From: Apis mellifera
Taxonomy: Eukaryota; Arthropoda; Insecta; Hymenoptera; Apidae
Length of the DNA stretch: 64,000 nt
Assembly (NCBI RefSeq): GCF_003254395.2
Contig: NC_037642.1
Span: forward strand, 2,574,501 to 2,638,500
Direction: 5' to 3'
A model generated the notes under the pieces. The model was not told the origin of the DNA, searched no databases, and saw nothing but the letters and a program-made list of their open reading frames with translations. Positions 50,890 through 63,375 of this stretch are shown here, piece after piece (the stretch's first letter is position 1; each line of letters begins with the position of its first letter). A program made the position numbers and the translations under genes.

Positions 50890-50914
50890 ATCATGATACA
50901 AATTGTATCATGAT
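50890..50914. other. Perfect 11-bp palindrome with AAT centre
   Basis: ATCATGATACA (50890-50900) and TGTATCATGAT (50904-50914) are exact reverse complements around AAT. It lies about 90 bases after the miR-92-like hairpin. The loop is too short for a typical small-RNA precursor; a protein-binding site or chance is possible. Confidence 0.5.
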
Positions 50915-51049
50915 ATATCCGGTTACTTCAAACTTTAAACTTAGACTTTAAATAATTGTATCTTTATTCTTTTCCAGACAATCCACAATGGAAATAATAC
51001 TTTCCACAAATTTCAACAATTTTTACGCACATCTAATCCTCCCCCTAAA

Positions 51050-51830
51050 ATTTCCCAACCCAACCGTATAATCGTCGACAAATTCCAACGAAACAATGCC
51101 TATCATCGTTCCGATCAATCGACCAAACCCGAGATCATAGAATTTCACGGCATCAGATTCTCGCCAGAGATGTTCCCATCTCCGCTAAGAATCTTTAATC
51201 AACCAGAAACCCGGACCGCATTTCCCTCCCTCCCTCCCTCCATTTCAATTCGCCAACCTAATCCGATCAATTTTCCATCCCCGAATAAACACGTGCTCTC
51301 GCGTTGTACAGGAAAAAGGAGGCGGAGGCCACGAAAATCGGCAGCCATTTCGATTCACGCTTCCACTTCCGCTTTTTGTAAAAGTTACGCGTGCGAGATA
51401 TTTCGAGGATGCGTTACACAGGTGATACAATCCCTCCCTCCTCCTCCTCCCTTGCGGCGCGCGGAACAGGAGGGAGGAGATGATGGGGGCGCGAGCCGCT
51501 TTTTCCTGCGGGGGTGGAAAAAGCTCAAGGTCGCAGAGGCGCGATAGAATCGCGGTGGACGTACTCTCCCTCGCTCCATCCACCACCCCCCTCGAAACTA
51601 CCCTCTGCCACACCCTCCCCTGCCGCCATATTGATCGGCGAGCCCCCCACCAGTCGGATCTCCCCCCTTCCACCCCCAACATACCAACGTCGCTCCGCAG
51701 CGTTGCCGCGTCTTTTCGCGGTTCCTTTTGCCTCGACGCCTTTCGGGGATCATCCGGACTTTGATGGAATTCGTGGGAGTGATTTGGACAAATTTTTTTT
51801 GCTAAAATTTTTTCCATCCCCCCGGAAAGT
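51050..51830. other. CpG/GC-rich island, promoter-like
   Basis: This is the most GC-rich block of the window. It holds polypyrimidine runs, GCCGCCATATT and GCAGCCATTT (both with the GCCAT core bound by Pho/YY1), CpG-rich CGGCGCGCGG, and the quadruplex motif listed separately. The minus strand is open for 190 codons (51245-51817) and three plus-strand frames are also open, which is the sign of stop-poor GC-rich DNA rather than coding. A 5' UTR, promoter or Polycomb-type element would fit. Confidence 0.4.
51224..51238 (-). other. Short-loop G-quadruplex motif on the minus strand
   Basis: The plus strand reads CCCTCCCTCCCTCCC, so the minus strand has four GGG runs with single-base loops, the most stable class of G-quadruplex. 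It lies in the GC-rich island above. Confidence 0.7.
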
Positions 51831-54800
51831 GCTTAAATTAATTGAGTTTTCTTCATCGTTCCTTCGATGAGGTATTCGCGTGCAATATCATTGGTTCTTG
51901 TTGGTCTTTTTTTTAAAATGCTTTGAAAAATTCAATACAAGTAAATGATTTTTCTCTAATATTTCGTTCGTTGAATATTAAATATCGATTTTTTTTTGTT
52001 GACGAATTAGAATTTTTCATTTGTATTACTAATTACAATTATATTGTTATATACTCATTATACTTTTTAAAATAAGAATTCTAAATTTTAGCTACGTATG
52101 CAGTAGTCTATAGGGAAAGGAGAAAAGGAAGAAGAAAAATGAATGGAGAGAGAATCAGAATCGAAGAACCATTTCCATCGATGAATAAATATTAAATTAG
52201 TAGGGTAAATATCTAGGATATCGTATATTGTTACAGGGGAGATACGTGCAAAATGCAAACTCGAAGGTTCACCGATGGTTGAGCGTGTTGGTTTCAAAAT
52301 GTCAAGGCCAAAGTTCAAACAGCATGATTTGCGAGGCCTTAGAGTAACGAAACTTTATAATTAATCATCTTGGATCCGTTTCATCCGTTTCGTCCCCTAT
52401 TCCAAATATGCAAATCGCGTAATCTGTCATTTTTCATCCCTTCCTTCAATTCCCGCGTCCAATTAAACGCTTCTTAATGCCGCCCCGTTTCCGTTTTCAC
52501 AAGAAATAACTTTAAATTATCGGTAAATAATTTTTTTGATTTTCTTTTTACGCGGGCGGAAAATTCTGTACATTATAAAAAACACAAAGAATTCATTTTA
52601 CGGATATATCATAGCGAGGGATGTTATAACTTGGTTTAATACTTTGCAGTTGGTTTAACTCGCGTTTTTACCCAGCATATCACTTTTCGTTGCATTCGTT
52701 GCCCATGCCCTTTCCTTTGTAAGTTTTTTTTAAAAAACGGGGCGGCTTCAATCCGCCTAATACGAAATAAAAGAAATTATTTCGATCGTAAAGTATAATT
52801 TTATTTATTTGAAAGCTCGTAACGATACACCATAAGCTTTATATTATTAAACTTTTTTAAAACTGTTTATATCAATTTTCTTCCTTTGATTATTCTTTTT
52901 ATTCGAATTGATTCCATTTTCATATTGCAGTGCAAATATTTGTAAATGCGTATACATTTTCTTTAAATTAAAAATTAAAATATATTGATATTTTTCATGA
53001 TGAAAAAGAGAACGTTTAAATTGTTTAATCTATTTAAACATTCTTTCTTCTTTTTCTGTTGATAAATAAAGTGGATGAATATATATTTCAAAGTTGAATA
53101 TCAAATAATAGTTTCAACTATCGACTAACTTTTAAATATTTTATCTATATCCACTTTTTCCTATAATCACATAACTAATTAACTAATTATCTCTATTATT
53201 CATTTATTGAACTATAATAATATGCTAGGAAACTTTACAAAATAAATACATCTTGTTCCTAATAACGTATTTGTAATTATGAATATCTTTGCAATGACAA
53301 TTAATTTTTTTGAATCAACTTTGAAGTAAATACAGGCATCTGAAAAGAAACGATCTCGATAATTGTGTCTTCTTATAGATATAAACTTAAAGGGGATGAA
53401 ATATTTTCTCTTTCTTTCTTTCTCCATTTTTATCAATAAATTCTACACGATATATTCGAGTATAATGTAGCACGGGATATGAAGAAGCTTTCAAATTCAA
53501 AAAAATACGAAAGATCGTGTTCAAACATAGCTGTGTTGGCCTTCGTTTTCCATAATTGTACGTCAAATACAAAGAACAGCTTTAAAACATTCGTTACGAA
53601 CGTGAAAAATATTGCATGTACGACAGCCCTATAAGGATTTTATTACTCGTCTCTGCTGCTTTTAGGTCACACAAAGCACGTCATAATTCGAGAACGAACC
53701 AAAATTGCAATTCCACTTTTTCGTTTGGACATTTTCACTTGTACTTGTTTTATTATTAATATTGATTCAAACAACGTGTAATAAACTTGAACAGTACAAT
53801 GATTAAAATTGTAGTTGGAATTAAGTGAAATTTGAAACTTTGGAATAATAATTTCTTTATTATTTCTATAAAATTCATTATTAGTTTCAATACTAACTTT
53901 CATATTAATCCTTTTCGTATTTTTAACGAAACATTTATGAACCTCTCACATAGGATAAACTTTACACAGTTTTAATTGTGTGTAAAAGGTGTGGAAATTT
54001 TAATAATTCCTGTACGTAATACACACATTTACATACAGAGAATAATTTATAACGAGCTTATAAAATATGGAATAAAATTCAAGAAACGTTTCATGCATCA
54101 ACTTTCTTCCACAACCAAGACTAGCAGATTTCATAGAATTACGCCATGGATCGATCCATTAAACGATCATCTTGGACTGCATCCATCCATCTGATAGCTA
54201 AATCTTTCGTTTTCTCCCATTTCTTTTTTGCTTTAAATAATTCGAAAGTCAATTCTATTCCTTACAATTTTTCACAATTCATCTTTTTCACTTCCATGCC
54301 ATTTTCATTAACCTTTGATTTTTTTCCTACTTTCAGATAACATGGAATGGATTCCTACGTTTCTTCTCCCACTTTTCATCAATTTTTATCGTCAAACATC
54401 GATACACCGTTCCTCTATATATTATTTCTTTTCGCTTCTCTCGCGTATCTTCAATCATCCCCAAAATATTCAACCACCGTCCACGTTACGCAAATTCTCT
54501 TCGTTCTTTATTGCGCGTACATTCCACTCTGTTTCCACAGACGTTTCTGCACGTACTACTACTACGCTTTTTTGACAGCCGAGGAATTTAGCCATGGAGG
54601 ATGGGTATAAAAATCGGGTATTTTCATAGTTGAAGGGAATAAAATATGACGTACGAAATCCTCAACAAGATCCTTTCTTTTTCTCCCGTCGCGTTTTCGA
54701 AAGTTTCGAATCCACAGTGATTCAAAAGATCAGAGGAAAAGGAGATTATTTAAGGGAAAGAAGAGATTAGAAAATTCAAACGATTCTATTAAGAGGAGTT

Positions 54801-55615
54801 ATGTTTCATCGGTCTCGCTTCACTCTATTAAACGATCGATACGATCCATTCTGCTTTGATTCATACCGGATGGAACGGTTCGATGGATCTTACGCTTGCA
54901 CGATCCCCGCGCGTATTAATATGCACGGAGGAGGAAGGGACACGTCGATGAGGTGCACCTATGACATCGCTTAATCGATGAATCGAGGAGGATTGATGGA
55001 TCGGCGATGATGCTACGGTATGAAAATGTGAGAAAGGAAGCGGGACGAAGACGAGGCGAAAAGGTTATGAACTCTTCGTGAAGAGTTTTCACGGAAGAGG
55101 GTGGGAAGGCGTGCGAGAAAGGATGGTAATGGAAATAGAATAGCAAAGATTCGCGCTCGCTTTTTCTATACGAAAAAATATCCAACTTCTATTCATTTCG
55201 AAATTTTCTCTTTTTCTTTTTTTCTTAAAAATAAAGTAAACTTTATTTTTAGAATCTCTCTTCGAAAAAATAAGTTTAATTCTATCCTCTCGGCATTAAA
55301 TTACTCGTAATATTATAAATATCATCAGCTTAACGAATTGTTTATCGAAATATCGAATTGATCCCGATAAGCGAAGGTCAATAGAAATCCACGTTACGAG
55401 ACAAGTAATTCTGTAACGAAAAATTGCTAATTATATCGAAACAAATGAGATTATATGAAATGAAATTATATATGCGGTGCAAGTTATAATTGAGACGTGG
55501 AGGAAAATATGGAAAAATTGTGAGAGTTTGTAGTCTTATTACGAAAAATTCAACGAAATATCTGGGCTTTAATTAAACACGAAAGCGTAATGCTTCAAAA
55601 TAAATGGCTAATGAT
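51831..55615. other. AT-rich non-coding stretch, island at 54.58-55.15 kb
   Basis: No gene is supported. A hairpin TTTACACA / TGTGTAAA with a 10-base loop lies at 53961-53986. An acceptor-like site (ttttttcctactttcag, ending 54338) precedes ATG at 54343, but the frame after it is low-complexity. A TATAAAAA at 54606 has no initiator at the right distance. Confidence 0.55.
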
Positions 55616-55639
55616 GTGACCCGCGCGAAACTGGGTCAC
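55616..55639. promoter_or_regulatory. Inverted repeat GTGACCC / GGGTCAC
   Basis: GTGACCC (55616-55622) faces GGGTCAC (55633-55639) across 10 bases (GCGCGAAACT). TGACC is a half-site type used by nuclear receptors, but the spacing is larger than the usual palindromes. On the minus strand the right part reads GTGACCCAGTTTC, the same 13-mer seen near 28,335. Confidence 0.3.
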
Positions 55640-58600
55640 TGGTAAATGAAGATATAAATCATGCCGTGAATACGGATTAAACAGAAACAGTTGGAAAAAT
55701 GTACCTTCAAAGTTTAGGTTGTACACGATTAATCATTCGCACACGACATCGAACTCGCCTTTCGAGAAGAATTTACACAGTTACGTGTTCGAAGTATATG
55801 CTTATACTCGATTTATAGTTAGCTACCTAAAAAACATTTTCTCATTTTCTTTTCAAAGTACGGCGCAATAAAAGAATTAAAAAGTCGCCAAGATATTTAA
55901 CTTTTATTTCAAGAGAAATTGAAATTTTTCACGCACCTTCCATATTTTGCAATATTAAATATTTCTTTCCATCGTGTCTCTCGTTTGTTACGAATTTTCA
56001 CATTTCGTCCCAATTCATCCCAGCTTAATAACACACTCACTTTTCAACCTCAATTTCAAACTTCGATAAAAGATTATCAAGGTTTCGAGTTATCAAAGAG
56101 AAAAAGCCTCAATTTCTATTTTGAGACTTGAAAAAATATTCCAAATCAAGAATAGAACCACGAATAAAGAATTATTTAAAGAAACCAATTTAATTGACGA
56201 TAGAGAAAGCTCGAAAATAAATATCGATTAAGTATTCTCTCCTGATCAATCGATCGATCATACAGAAAGAATTCTTCCAAAGTTCGCCAAGATATTTCAC
56301 GTTAAATAGTCCGGCTCTTCTTTGGCAAGAAGAAAGGATAGGATGCAGGATAGGATGTAACCGAAATTATCCGCTGACCCCAAAAGCTGGAGGGTGGTTT
56401 CTTTCACCGTGCAATTCCCACGTTACTTCGTCTTACTAAAATTTCCGGGCCACGAAGCTTTTTATATGAAACTCGGGGCGACCTTTTGAACGGCGGTCAC
56501 GCGATCCACGCGACACACACGGATAGGGAATAAGGAGGAAACCGGATGTGTCCTTTGAAAAATCGTCGGAAATCTCACTCCACCGCCCCCTCACTCCTTC
56601 TCTCAGTAATTTCTCTGACGAATGTACTACACCGGTTTCAAGAATGGCCATTGGAGAAGAAGAACAGTGAGGAGAGCCCACAGTGTTCCAGCTAAAAGTT
56701 GAATCACTATTATTCCATTTCTTCCTCCTCCTCCTCCGCCATTTTGTTCCCCGAGTTTCTTTCCTCTCCGAATTTTTTTTAGCACGCTCAAACTCGCGAT
56801 CCCTGCCTTCCAATTTTATCTTGTAGAATTGAAAATAAAATTTTTCTCGTTTAATCTTGCGAGGAAGGAAATAGATAAGTTGGTGATTCATTTAATCTTC
56901 ATGCAGTTGTAAATTCGAATTTCTTAAGAGTTGGATGAGACTATTGAATGAATTTGAAACTAATCTTCTTGTTTCCTTTGATAAATTTTATTTTTATCAC
57001 ACACGTGGAATTAATATAATCGATGCCAAAGGAGCTGTTTCAATTAATATATTCGATATTGTTCCAGGAAATTGCCGAATCGAATTCTAATCATAAAGAC
57101 TCATCTATCTTATCGAAAATAAAATTCGATAATCACGCTTCAGGATTACGAAGCTACGAAACTGTGTCAAAGTAAAAATTCTTACGAAATGCGGCCAATT
57201 CGAGTCACGAAGCTGATAAATTCAATGACACAATACAGGAGCAGGAGGAAGCGAAATTCAATGTCTCATAAAGCATTCCCAACTTGCTTGCCACGGGAGC
57301 ATCCCCGAAGGAAAAGGATGTCGCGATCCCCGTCGATGGGCGGACGTCTCCTCCACGTCAAAGGTTTTTTAAACCAGGTTTTTCCAACCCTCTCCTCATT
57401 CTTTCTCGCGTGTCGCGCGGTTTTCCAGTCACGAACATCATCGTGACTGACTGAGAGAAGGAGGGAGAAAAGAAAAGTATTAAAACGAAGAAGAGGAAGT
57501 AGAGGAGCAAGGAAGATCGAGCTCGATTTTCAGAACCTTGAACGAGGGATCGAAGAAACGTGGAGGTTCGTTCGATCAAATTATTCGATTTCCTTTTTTT
57601 TTTCAGCAACTCAATCCCTTCCCAACCCCTTTCTCTCCTTCGTATCCTAGCTCATAGTTATCCCCCTACATTTTACAGCCGCAAAACGTGTTTCAGGCTT
57701 TCAACTTCAGGCGGCATCGTTTGTTTCACGCTCGAAGGGAACCCGCTTGAATGCCGCTTTTTCACCCGCTACTTCGCCAGTTTCCGGCCCGGTTATTTAC
57801 TCCTCCGGGATTAAAAAGTTTCGCCCCGGATATCGTCCCCGATGAAACAAAGAGGGACCATATCCCCTTCACCCAGTTTCGATTATTTGTCGTCATAATT
57901 TGCCGAGATAAGTTTTAATCTCGGTAATTGAATTTTCGGTTTACGCCGTTCATTTATCATTCTTCAGAGTTCAGAATCTGTGCAAACGCTTCTTTCTCTT
58001 TTTTTATTATTATTATTCATTCGTGAGAACGGTATAAAATTAATATAAAAGTATTGTTCTAATAGTATATAGTTTGATGAATTATTTATTCGAATATTTT
58101 TCTTTTCTTTTTATCGAATATATTTATATCGAGGATGTGGAATTCGAAAATTCAATTTAATTCGATATTTCTACTCGATTCGTCAGATTTCTCGGGAAGT
58201 GTTAATTCACAATTTATGTATTGTGACGATAGAACATGCAGAAAGTTGTAATTCGTGGTAGGGAATGGCATGGAGAGGGAGAGATTGTTCAAGAGTGTGC
58301 CTTTACCTTTACCGCTGACCTTTACGTATCTGAAACGGTTTTCACATCGATCCAGGTATCCTTCGAGCATGTAAAACGAGTTTGTTCGGCTACGATAATA
58401 ATCAACTGTGTCAAAGAGCATTGTGAGCATTCCGTTCGTCGAAACAATTACTCTCTCGACGTAAACGATTCCCGGTAAACAATTATCTATGCTGTTTACA
58501 CGGCAGGCCGGCCAATTTATAGCTTTTTTCGTCTATCATTAAGGTATATTGTTATTCCTTGTTTCCACACCTGTGTTTATGAAGTTTTAACCAGGAGGAC

Positions 58601-60445
58601 AATAGTTTTGATAAAATTTCTGGGAATTTGAAATTATTTTTCAAGTTTATGCTGAAGAACGGAAGATGAGTAAAAGTTTATGAATGATGAAGAGAAGATA
58701 TTTTAATTTCTTCTTAGAATTTTACAGGTTGTTTTACTATTATTATAGTTTTTTGAATAAATTTTTGAAAATTTGCTTGAGAAGAAACATCGGTTTAAAA
58801 ATGTTTTATTCTATTATTCATTCAAGAATAAACGAAAAAGTTTGATTATTTGTTAAGAAGAATGATTAAAATGTTCTTTCGATCTTGATCCATTTTCAAA
58901 TTCAATATAAATCGTGATTAAGATTATTATCGCAAGAATAACACAATCGAATGTCTTGTAAAAATACGCACGACTATAATGTGAATGCATAAGAGAGTAT
59001 TTTAAATAAATTACAAAACTTTTCTCGATCGTGAAATTGCTACTAATTGCTGCTATTATAAAGAAAAAGATCGTTTGATTTATGTATAACTCTTCCGACC
59101 GCAGAATAATCACATGTATCTGCTAAAAGCAAGGATAATTGCAACTCGATATTTACGATGCAAATTAATTCCAGATCGAAAGAAATTTCTGCTACAAAAC
59201 ATTCAATCGACATTATTTATAATTTTCTTTTTCTTTCTCTTCTTTTTCTTTCTTTTTTTTTTTTTTTTCGCTATGAATAGATAATCGAGAGCACTTCAAG
59301 GCAGACTGTCTGATCAATAACGAACTTTTCTACTTGGAAATCTGATACAAAAATAGTTTCCTCGAATTTTTTTATGCCACGCCATGTACTAAATCCTTGT
59401 TACAATTTGATAAATTTTACGTAAATTCAGACATGATTTTTCACAATTACGGTGAAACCTATTTAAAATAATAGAAAAATACGACCTCTTCTTTTTCAAA
59501 GAATGAAATATTTCTTTAATTATTCATAAATTCTATACTTTTCTGTTAATCATATGAACTTTTTAATACCTTGAATCTATGTGTTTCTCAAATCGTTTTA
59601 ATCCTTTTTCTATATATCATAAATATTTCAAATTTTATGATTACATTTGTTGCTTCTTCATTAATTTCCATTGTTTTTCCAACTTTTGAAATATCTCTTG
59701 TTTTATTTCAACAGTTTAGTTCAGCTTACAGTTAATATAATAAGCTTTTCCTCTTCAATGTGGAATATATTTACTCGTAGAGCATAGACAAGAAAATAAA
59801 ATATTCTTCAGATATTAGAGATTCCATTGTGTCTAATTGCAATCAGTATTTCTCACCAGGCAATCTTCTGGAGAAGTTAAAGCTATCTAAAATTGTCCTC
59901 GGCTATAGTCGATGAATAAGACTAAAAAAATAGACGGAAGGGACGCGAAACAATTTCATTCCCTGGCGAATCATGAAAGGTGCGAGGGCCACGAATCAAG
60001 AACCGCGTTTTCTCCTTAACAACCTTCCTTTCTTATCTCGGTTTCCCACGGAAATGCTATTACTGGGCAAAATATTTCTCTGTGGAGGGCGTTCAATTTT
60101 TTCGTATCTTCCGCATTCCTTTTTTTAATTTTTCCTTTAATTTCTCTTTGCAATTGTTCTTTCGTTCAAGGAAAAACACAATAATCAGGATTGATGGATG
60201 CCTCTGAACTTATCTTTTTGGTCTCTTTAATTCAATAAATTTTTCAGAAAACTCTATTTATTCTCATTTTTGATATTCAATATCTTTAATAAATAGATAG
60301 TTTTCTCTTTCTACTTTACAGTGAATTAAAAATATTTGAAAAGATTATACAGTATAACAGAAAGTTGTATCGATTTATATTCATGTTTGATCAAGCATGA
60401 AATAATTAGAATTAGAGAAATTGAAGGATAATTAACGTAGAATTG
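55640..60445. other. Non-coding stretch with islands
   Basis: No gene is supported. Islands lie at about 56,330-56,780, 57,180-57,450 and 57,690-57,950. A 7-bp hairpin CCGAGAT / ATCTCGG with an 8-base loop is at 57903-57924. The minus-strand frame at 56,436-56,891 is Lys/Arg-rich low-complexity. CCTTTACCTTTACC and GACCTTTACG lie near 58,300-58,326. Confidence 0.6.
60380..60401. other. Near-perfect 22-base palindrome around TTGATCAA
   Basis: TTCATG-T-TTGATCAA-G-CATGAA is symmetric except for one position on each side of the core. It could be a dimeric factor site. Confidence 0.4.
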
Positions 60446-60568
60446 TTTGTGTTTACAACACATAATACATTTGTTAAAGTTTCTTTTACTTTTATCACGC
60501 ATTGCACGTGCATTCCAATTAGAGGGATTGCAAGGGATTAATAATACATCGCGTTTGTGTTTACAACA
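60446..60568 (+). promoter_or_regulatory. Two exact forkhead-like 15-mers
   Basis: TTTGTGTTTACAACA occurs at 60446-60460 and 60554-60568, 108 bases apart. Each contains TGTTTAC, the core recognised by forkhead-family factors. The nearby word ATAATACAT also occurs twice, just after copy 1 and just before copy 2, so this may be an old local duplication. Confidence 0.35.
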
Positions 60569-61650
60569 TTCGTTCGAAACAACAAGTTTTTTTCTCTCTC
60601 TCTCTCTCTGCTCCTTCTTTCTTTTTCCTTTTCTTTCTTTTCTTTTTTTTATCCTGAAACGCCGCGCATTACGCGCGCAATTCAACTATAAAAATCGTCG
60701 ATGCTTTCGCACAAAAGAAGTGAATTACAGCCAAGTTTTGACGCGTATAAATGGAATGTCAAAGGGATAGAATTCACGGATAGAAACATTAACAATATTT
60801 CAATGTCAGCCTTTTCGCCTTCAGATAAACACATATATTTCTTCCTCGTGCATAAGAATAATAGAACGAATGACCCATTCGTAGCGTGGTTATCCGCATA
60901 TAAGTATTGGGTAAAACTTTCAGGAATATAAATCGAAAAGTATATTGTCATTCAAATCGGCGGCATTTAAAATCGATCCTTTGTATTTTTATTGGGAACT
61001 CGCAATGAATATAAAATGGCGTTACGCGTCGGTTATTTTTCAATGCAGCCATACTTTTTTCATTCTTTTTTTTTTTCTTTCTTTCTTTTTAGAAAATATT
61101 CAATTACGATCCTTTGTGCCTTTAACGGCAATAAACGTTGCTTAAAATATATCTTTTTAACAGTTCTTCTCAATATCATATTTCCTTGGAGAGAAATAAA
61201 AAATTTTCGAAATAAATTATCCATTTTTTAAATGTACGCGATAATATTAATCCTTCATCGTCTAAAATTTACAAACAATACAACTATCCTACTACTTTAT
61301 CTATATTTTATACAATTACAGATACAATTATTTGCACGAACTGTTTCAACTAGATTCCTTTCCAATCACCATTCCAAGCCTTTGAAACTTATTCTTATTA
61401 ATTTAAAACGAATCGAAATAAATCGAGACGCAATAAAAAGAAAAGCCCCCCGTTTTTCCGTTCCCAAAAAAAAGAAAATAAAGGATCGTGTAACAAAGCG
61501 TCTCATTGCGCGCAACAGTATTCGCGATAACATCGTTTACTCGCAATCTCAAAAGCAAGAAGTATCCAAGCAACAGAATCCAAGAAAACCGACAAAGAAA
61601 CGAGAAACACCGAAGCGAGGAGAGGAAACCGAGCATGGATGAAAAGACGA
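60569..61650. other. Non-coding stretch with CT microsatellite
   Basis: A (CT)n tract lies at about 60593-60609. Long frames here are low-complexity or AT-rich. No gene is supported. Confidence 0.6.
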
Positions 61651-61691
61651 AAGAGAGAGAGAGAGAGAGAAACAGAAAGAGAGAGAGAGAA
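61651..61691. repeat. (GA)n microsatellite
   Basis: Two GA blocks separated by AACAGAAA. GAGAG is the GAGA-factor motif. Confidence 0.9.
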
Positions 61692-62430
61692 TAGAACCGA
61701 TGAAAGTGGTTCCACCGATGTAAAAGCAGTCGATAGCACTCGGCTCGCATGACCTTTACCTTTGCCGCATATCCCCAGCCCTCTCCTCCTCCATCCTTGT
61801 CTCCGTCTCGGGGGATTGGTTCGTTTGTGCGATGTAAATGTAGGTTAGAACCTTAAAATCGACCTACATGCACCTTCGATCTCCCCCCTTTTTGCACGGA
61901 GGTAGAAATGGCGGGCCGGTTGAAAGGAAAGGAAGGTCATCACGGAAGAAGGGGGAAGAAGGGGGTAGTTGCAGAAATACGCCATCAAGCGTGCACCTCT
62001 ATCGTTTTTCTGCGCGAACGCGCCCACCATGCACAAAGTGTACACCGTATGTTTGGACGTTGTGCTTCTCGTGATATGCCAGAGAGAGAGAGAGAGAGAG
62101 AGAGAAAGGGAGGCTGATTAAAGGGAGGCAACGCCTGATGTATCGCTTTGCACGCTCGTGTATCGCGTCGAATTTTTCTTCTTTCTATTTTTTTAACGAG
62201 ACGAGGACGACGCGTCGATCGGGACGGAAAAATGGAGGGGGGTCGAAACAAGGGATGGGTTAATGCTTCTATGACAAAATGACGACTCGCGGGTTTAATA
62301 GGCGGAAGAGAAAAATTGCCGCGCCCGGGAGGCAGAGAATCTCGTTACGTGGCGAGATTTAATGCATGGAGTGAGGGTTTCGATGCGGGGGAGAGGGGCA
62401 GAAACACGGATGGATGGAAGTTAACGGCGG
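61692..62430. promoter_or_regulatory. GC-rich island flanked and split by GA repeats
   Basis: A GC-rich block between and after two GAGA tracts (61651-61691 and 62081-62106), with a hairpin AATCTCG / CGAGATT at 62338-62359 and several GCCAT words. Arrays of GAGA sites with GC-rich DNA are known at many insect promoters and Polycomb/Trithorax elements; that role here is inference. Frames on both strands cross the repeats and are not called. Confidence 0.25.
62081..62106. repeat. (GA)n microsatellite
   Basis: About 13 uninterrupted AG units. Confidence 0.9.
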
Positions 62431-63375
62431 ATAAATTCGTATTGAAATTTTCATATTTGTGTCTCGTGAAATATTTTTATCCTTTGATTAGAATAAATAC
62501 CCCTTTCCTTTCTTTTTTTATTTATTTATCTTATAATTTTTAATATTCGATGAATTTTTGTTACAGACAGGCACTGTTCACTTTTTCTTTTTTTCCGAAA
62601 ATTTACGAAGCAAAGAAGATGAATAATACAAAGAGATCGAAATTGTTCAAATTTTATAATATCCTACAATAATGGAGAAAGAGAAATACGCAGATTTCAA
62701 GTTCGAAGCAGAAAGTATGCTCTCTATAACGTATCTTTCTTCGATCGAATCAAGGAACAAACGAAATGTTTCACGAATTTTCGATCGATTATCGTGTTTC
62801 CATTCGTTCGTTCCATTATCTCGCATCGAGGGGTATCGATTGAACGGCGATTGAAACGGATCTCCTCGATCGGAGCGACACTAATTTATATCGGCGTCCA
62901 TCGAAACTCCGATCATTCGAAGATAAAGCGGGGAAAAAAATGATACGAAATCTCCTCGAACATTATTCCCTCCGTATAAAGGAGGAACGAGAACTTTTGG
63001 AATTTCGCGAAATTGACGAGCTATTATGCCGAGATCCGGAATCATCGATCGAGACCGAAAAAAAAAAAAATCGCGTCCCAGAAATTTCGATCACGGGGGA
63101 AGGAAAAAGCGATAACGTTGCTCGATTTAGGTACAATGGCGCATCAACGAATCTGCCGCAAAATAATACCTCTCTTCGGGATAGAGTGCAAGCCTGATTG
63201 CACTTGACGCAAGAGTGGAGAATCGAACGAGTCAAATTTTTCAGATGGAATCTCTATCCTTGTTTCACTGGAATTTATCGAAACTTTATTTGGATTAAAT
63301 TGTCGTTTCAATTAACGCCTCTGAACTTCGTACTGGACATTTTTTGTAAGTAATGATACGAATTTTGGACGAAAA
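62431..63375. other. Non-coding stretch, GC-richer at 62.7-63.24 kb
   Basis: Overlapping plus and minus frames at 62,940-63,235 cannot be told apart and lack splice support. No gene is called. Confidence 0.55.

Noticed and set aside
51245..51817. 190-codon minus-strand ORF, longest in the window
   Set aside because: Located in the most GC-rich block with three plus-strand frames also open; Arg/Pro-rich, no domain, no splice pair.
54315..54610. 86-87-codon ORFs after ttttttcctactttcag
   Set aside because: Good acceptor, but the frames are low-complexity and there is no donor.
54606..54640. TATAAAAA promoter candidate
   Set aside because: Nearest initiator-like TCATAGT is only about 20 bases away and no gene follows.
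56436..56891. 151-codon minus-strand ORF
   Set aside because: Lys/Arg-rich low-complexity from a CT-rich plus strand; no domain.
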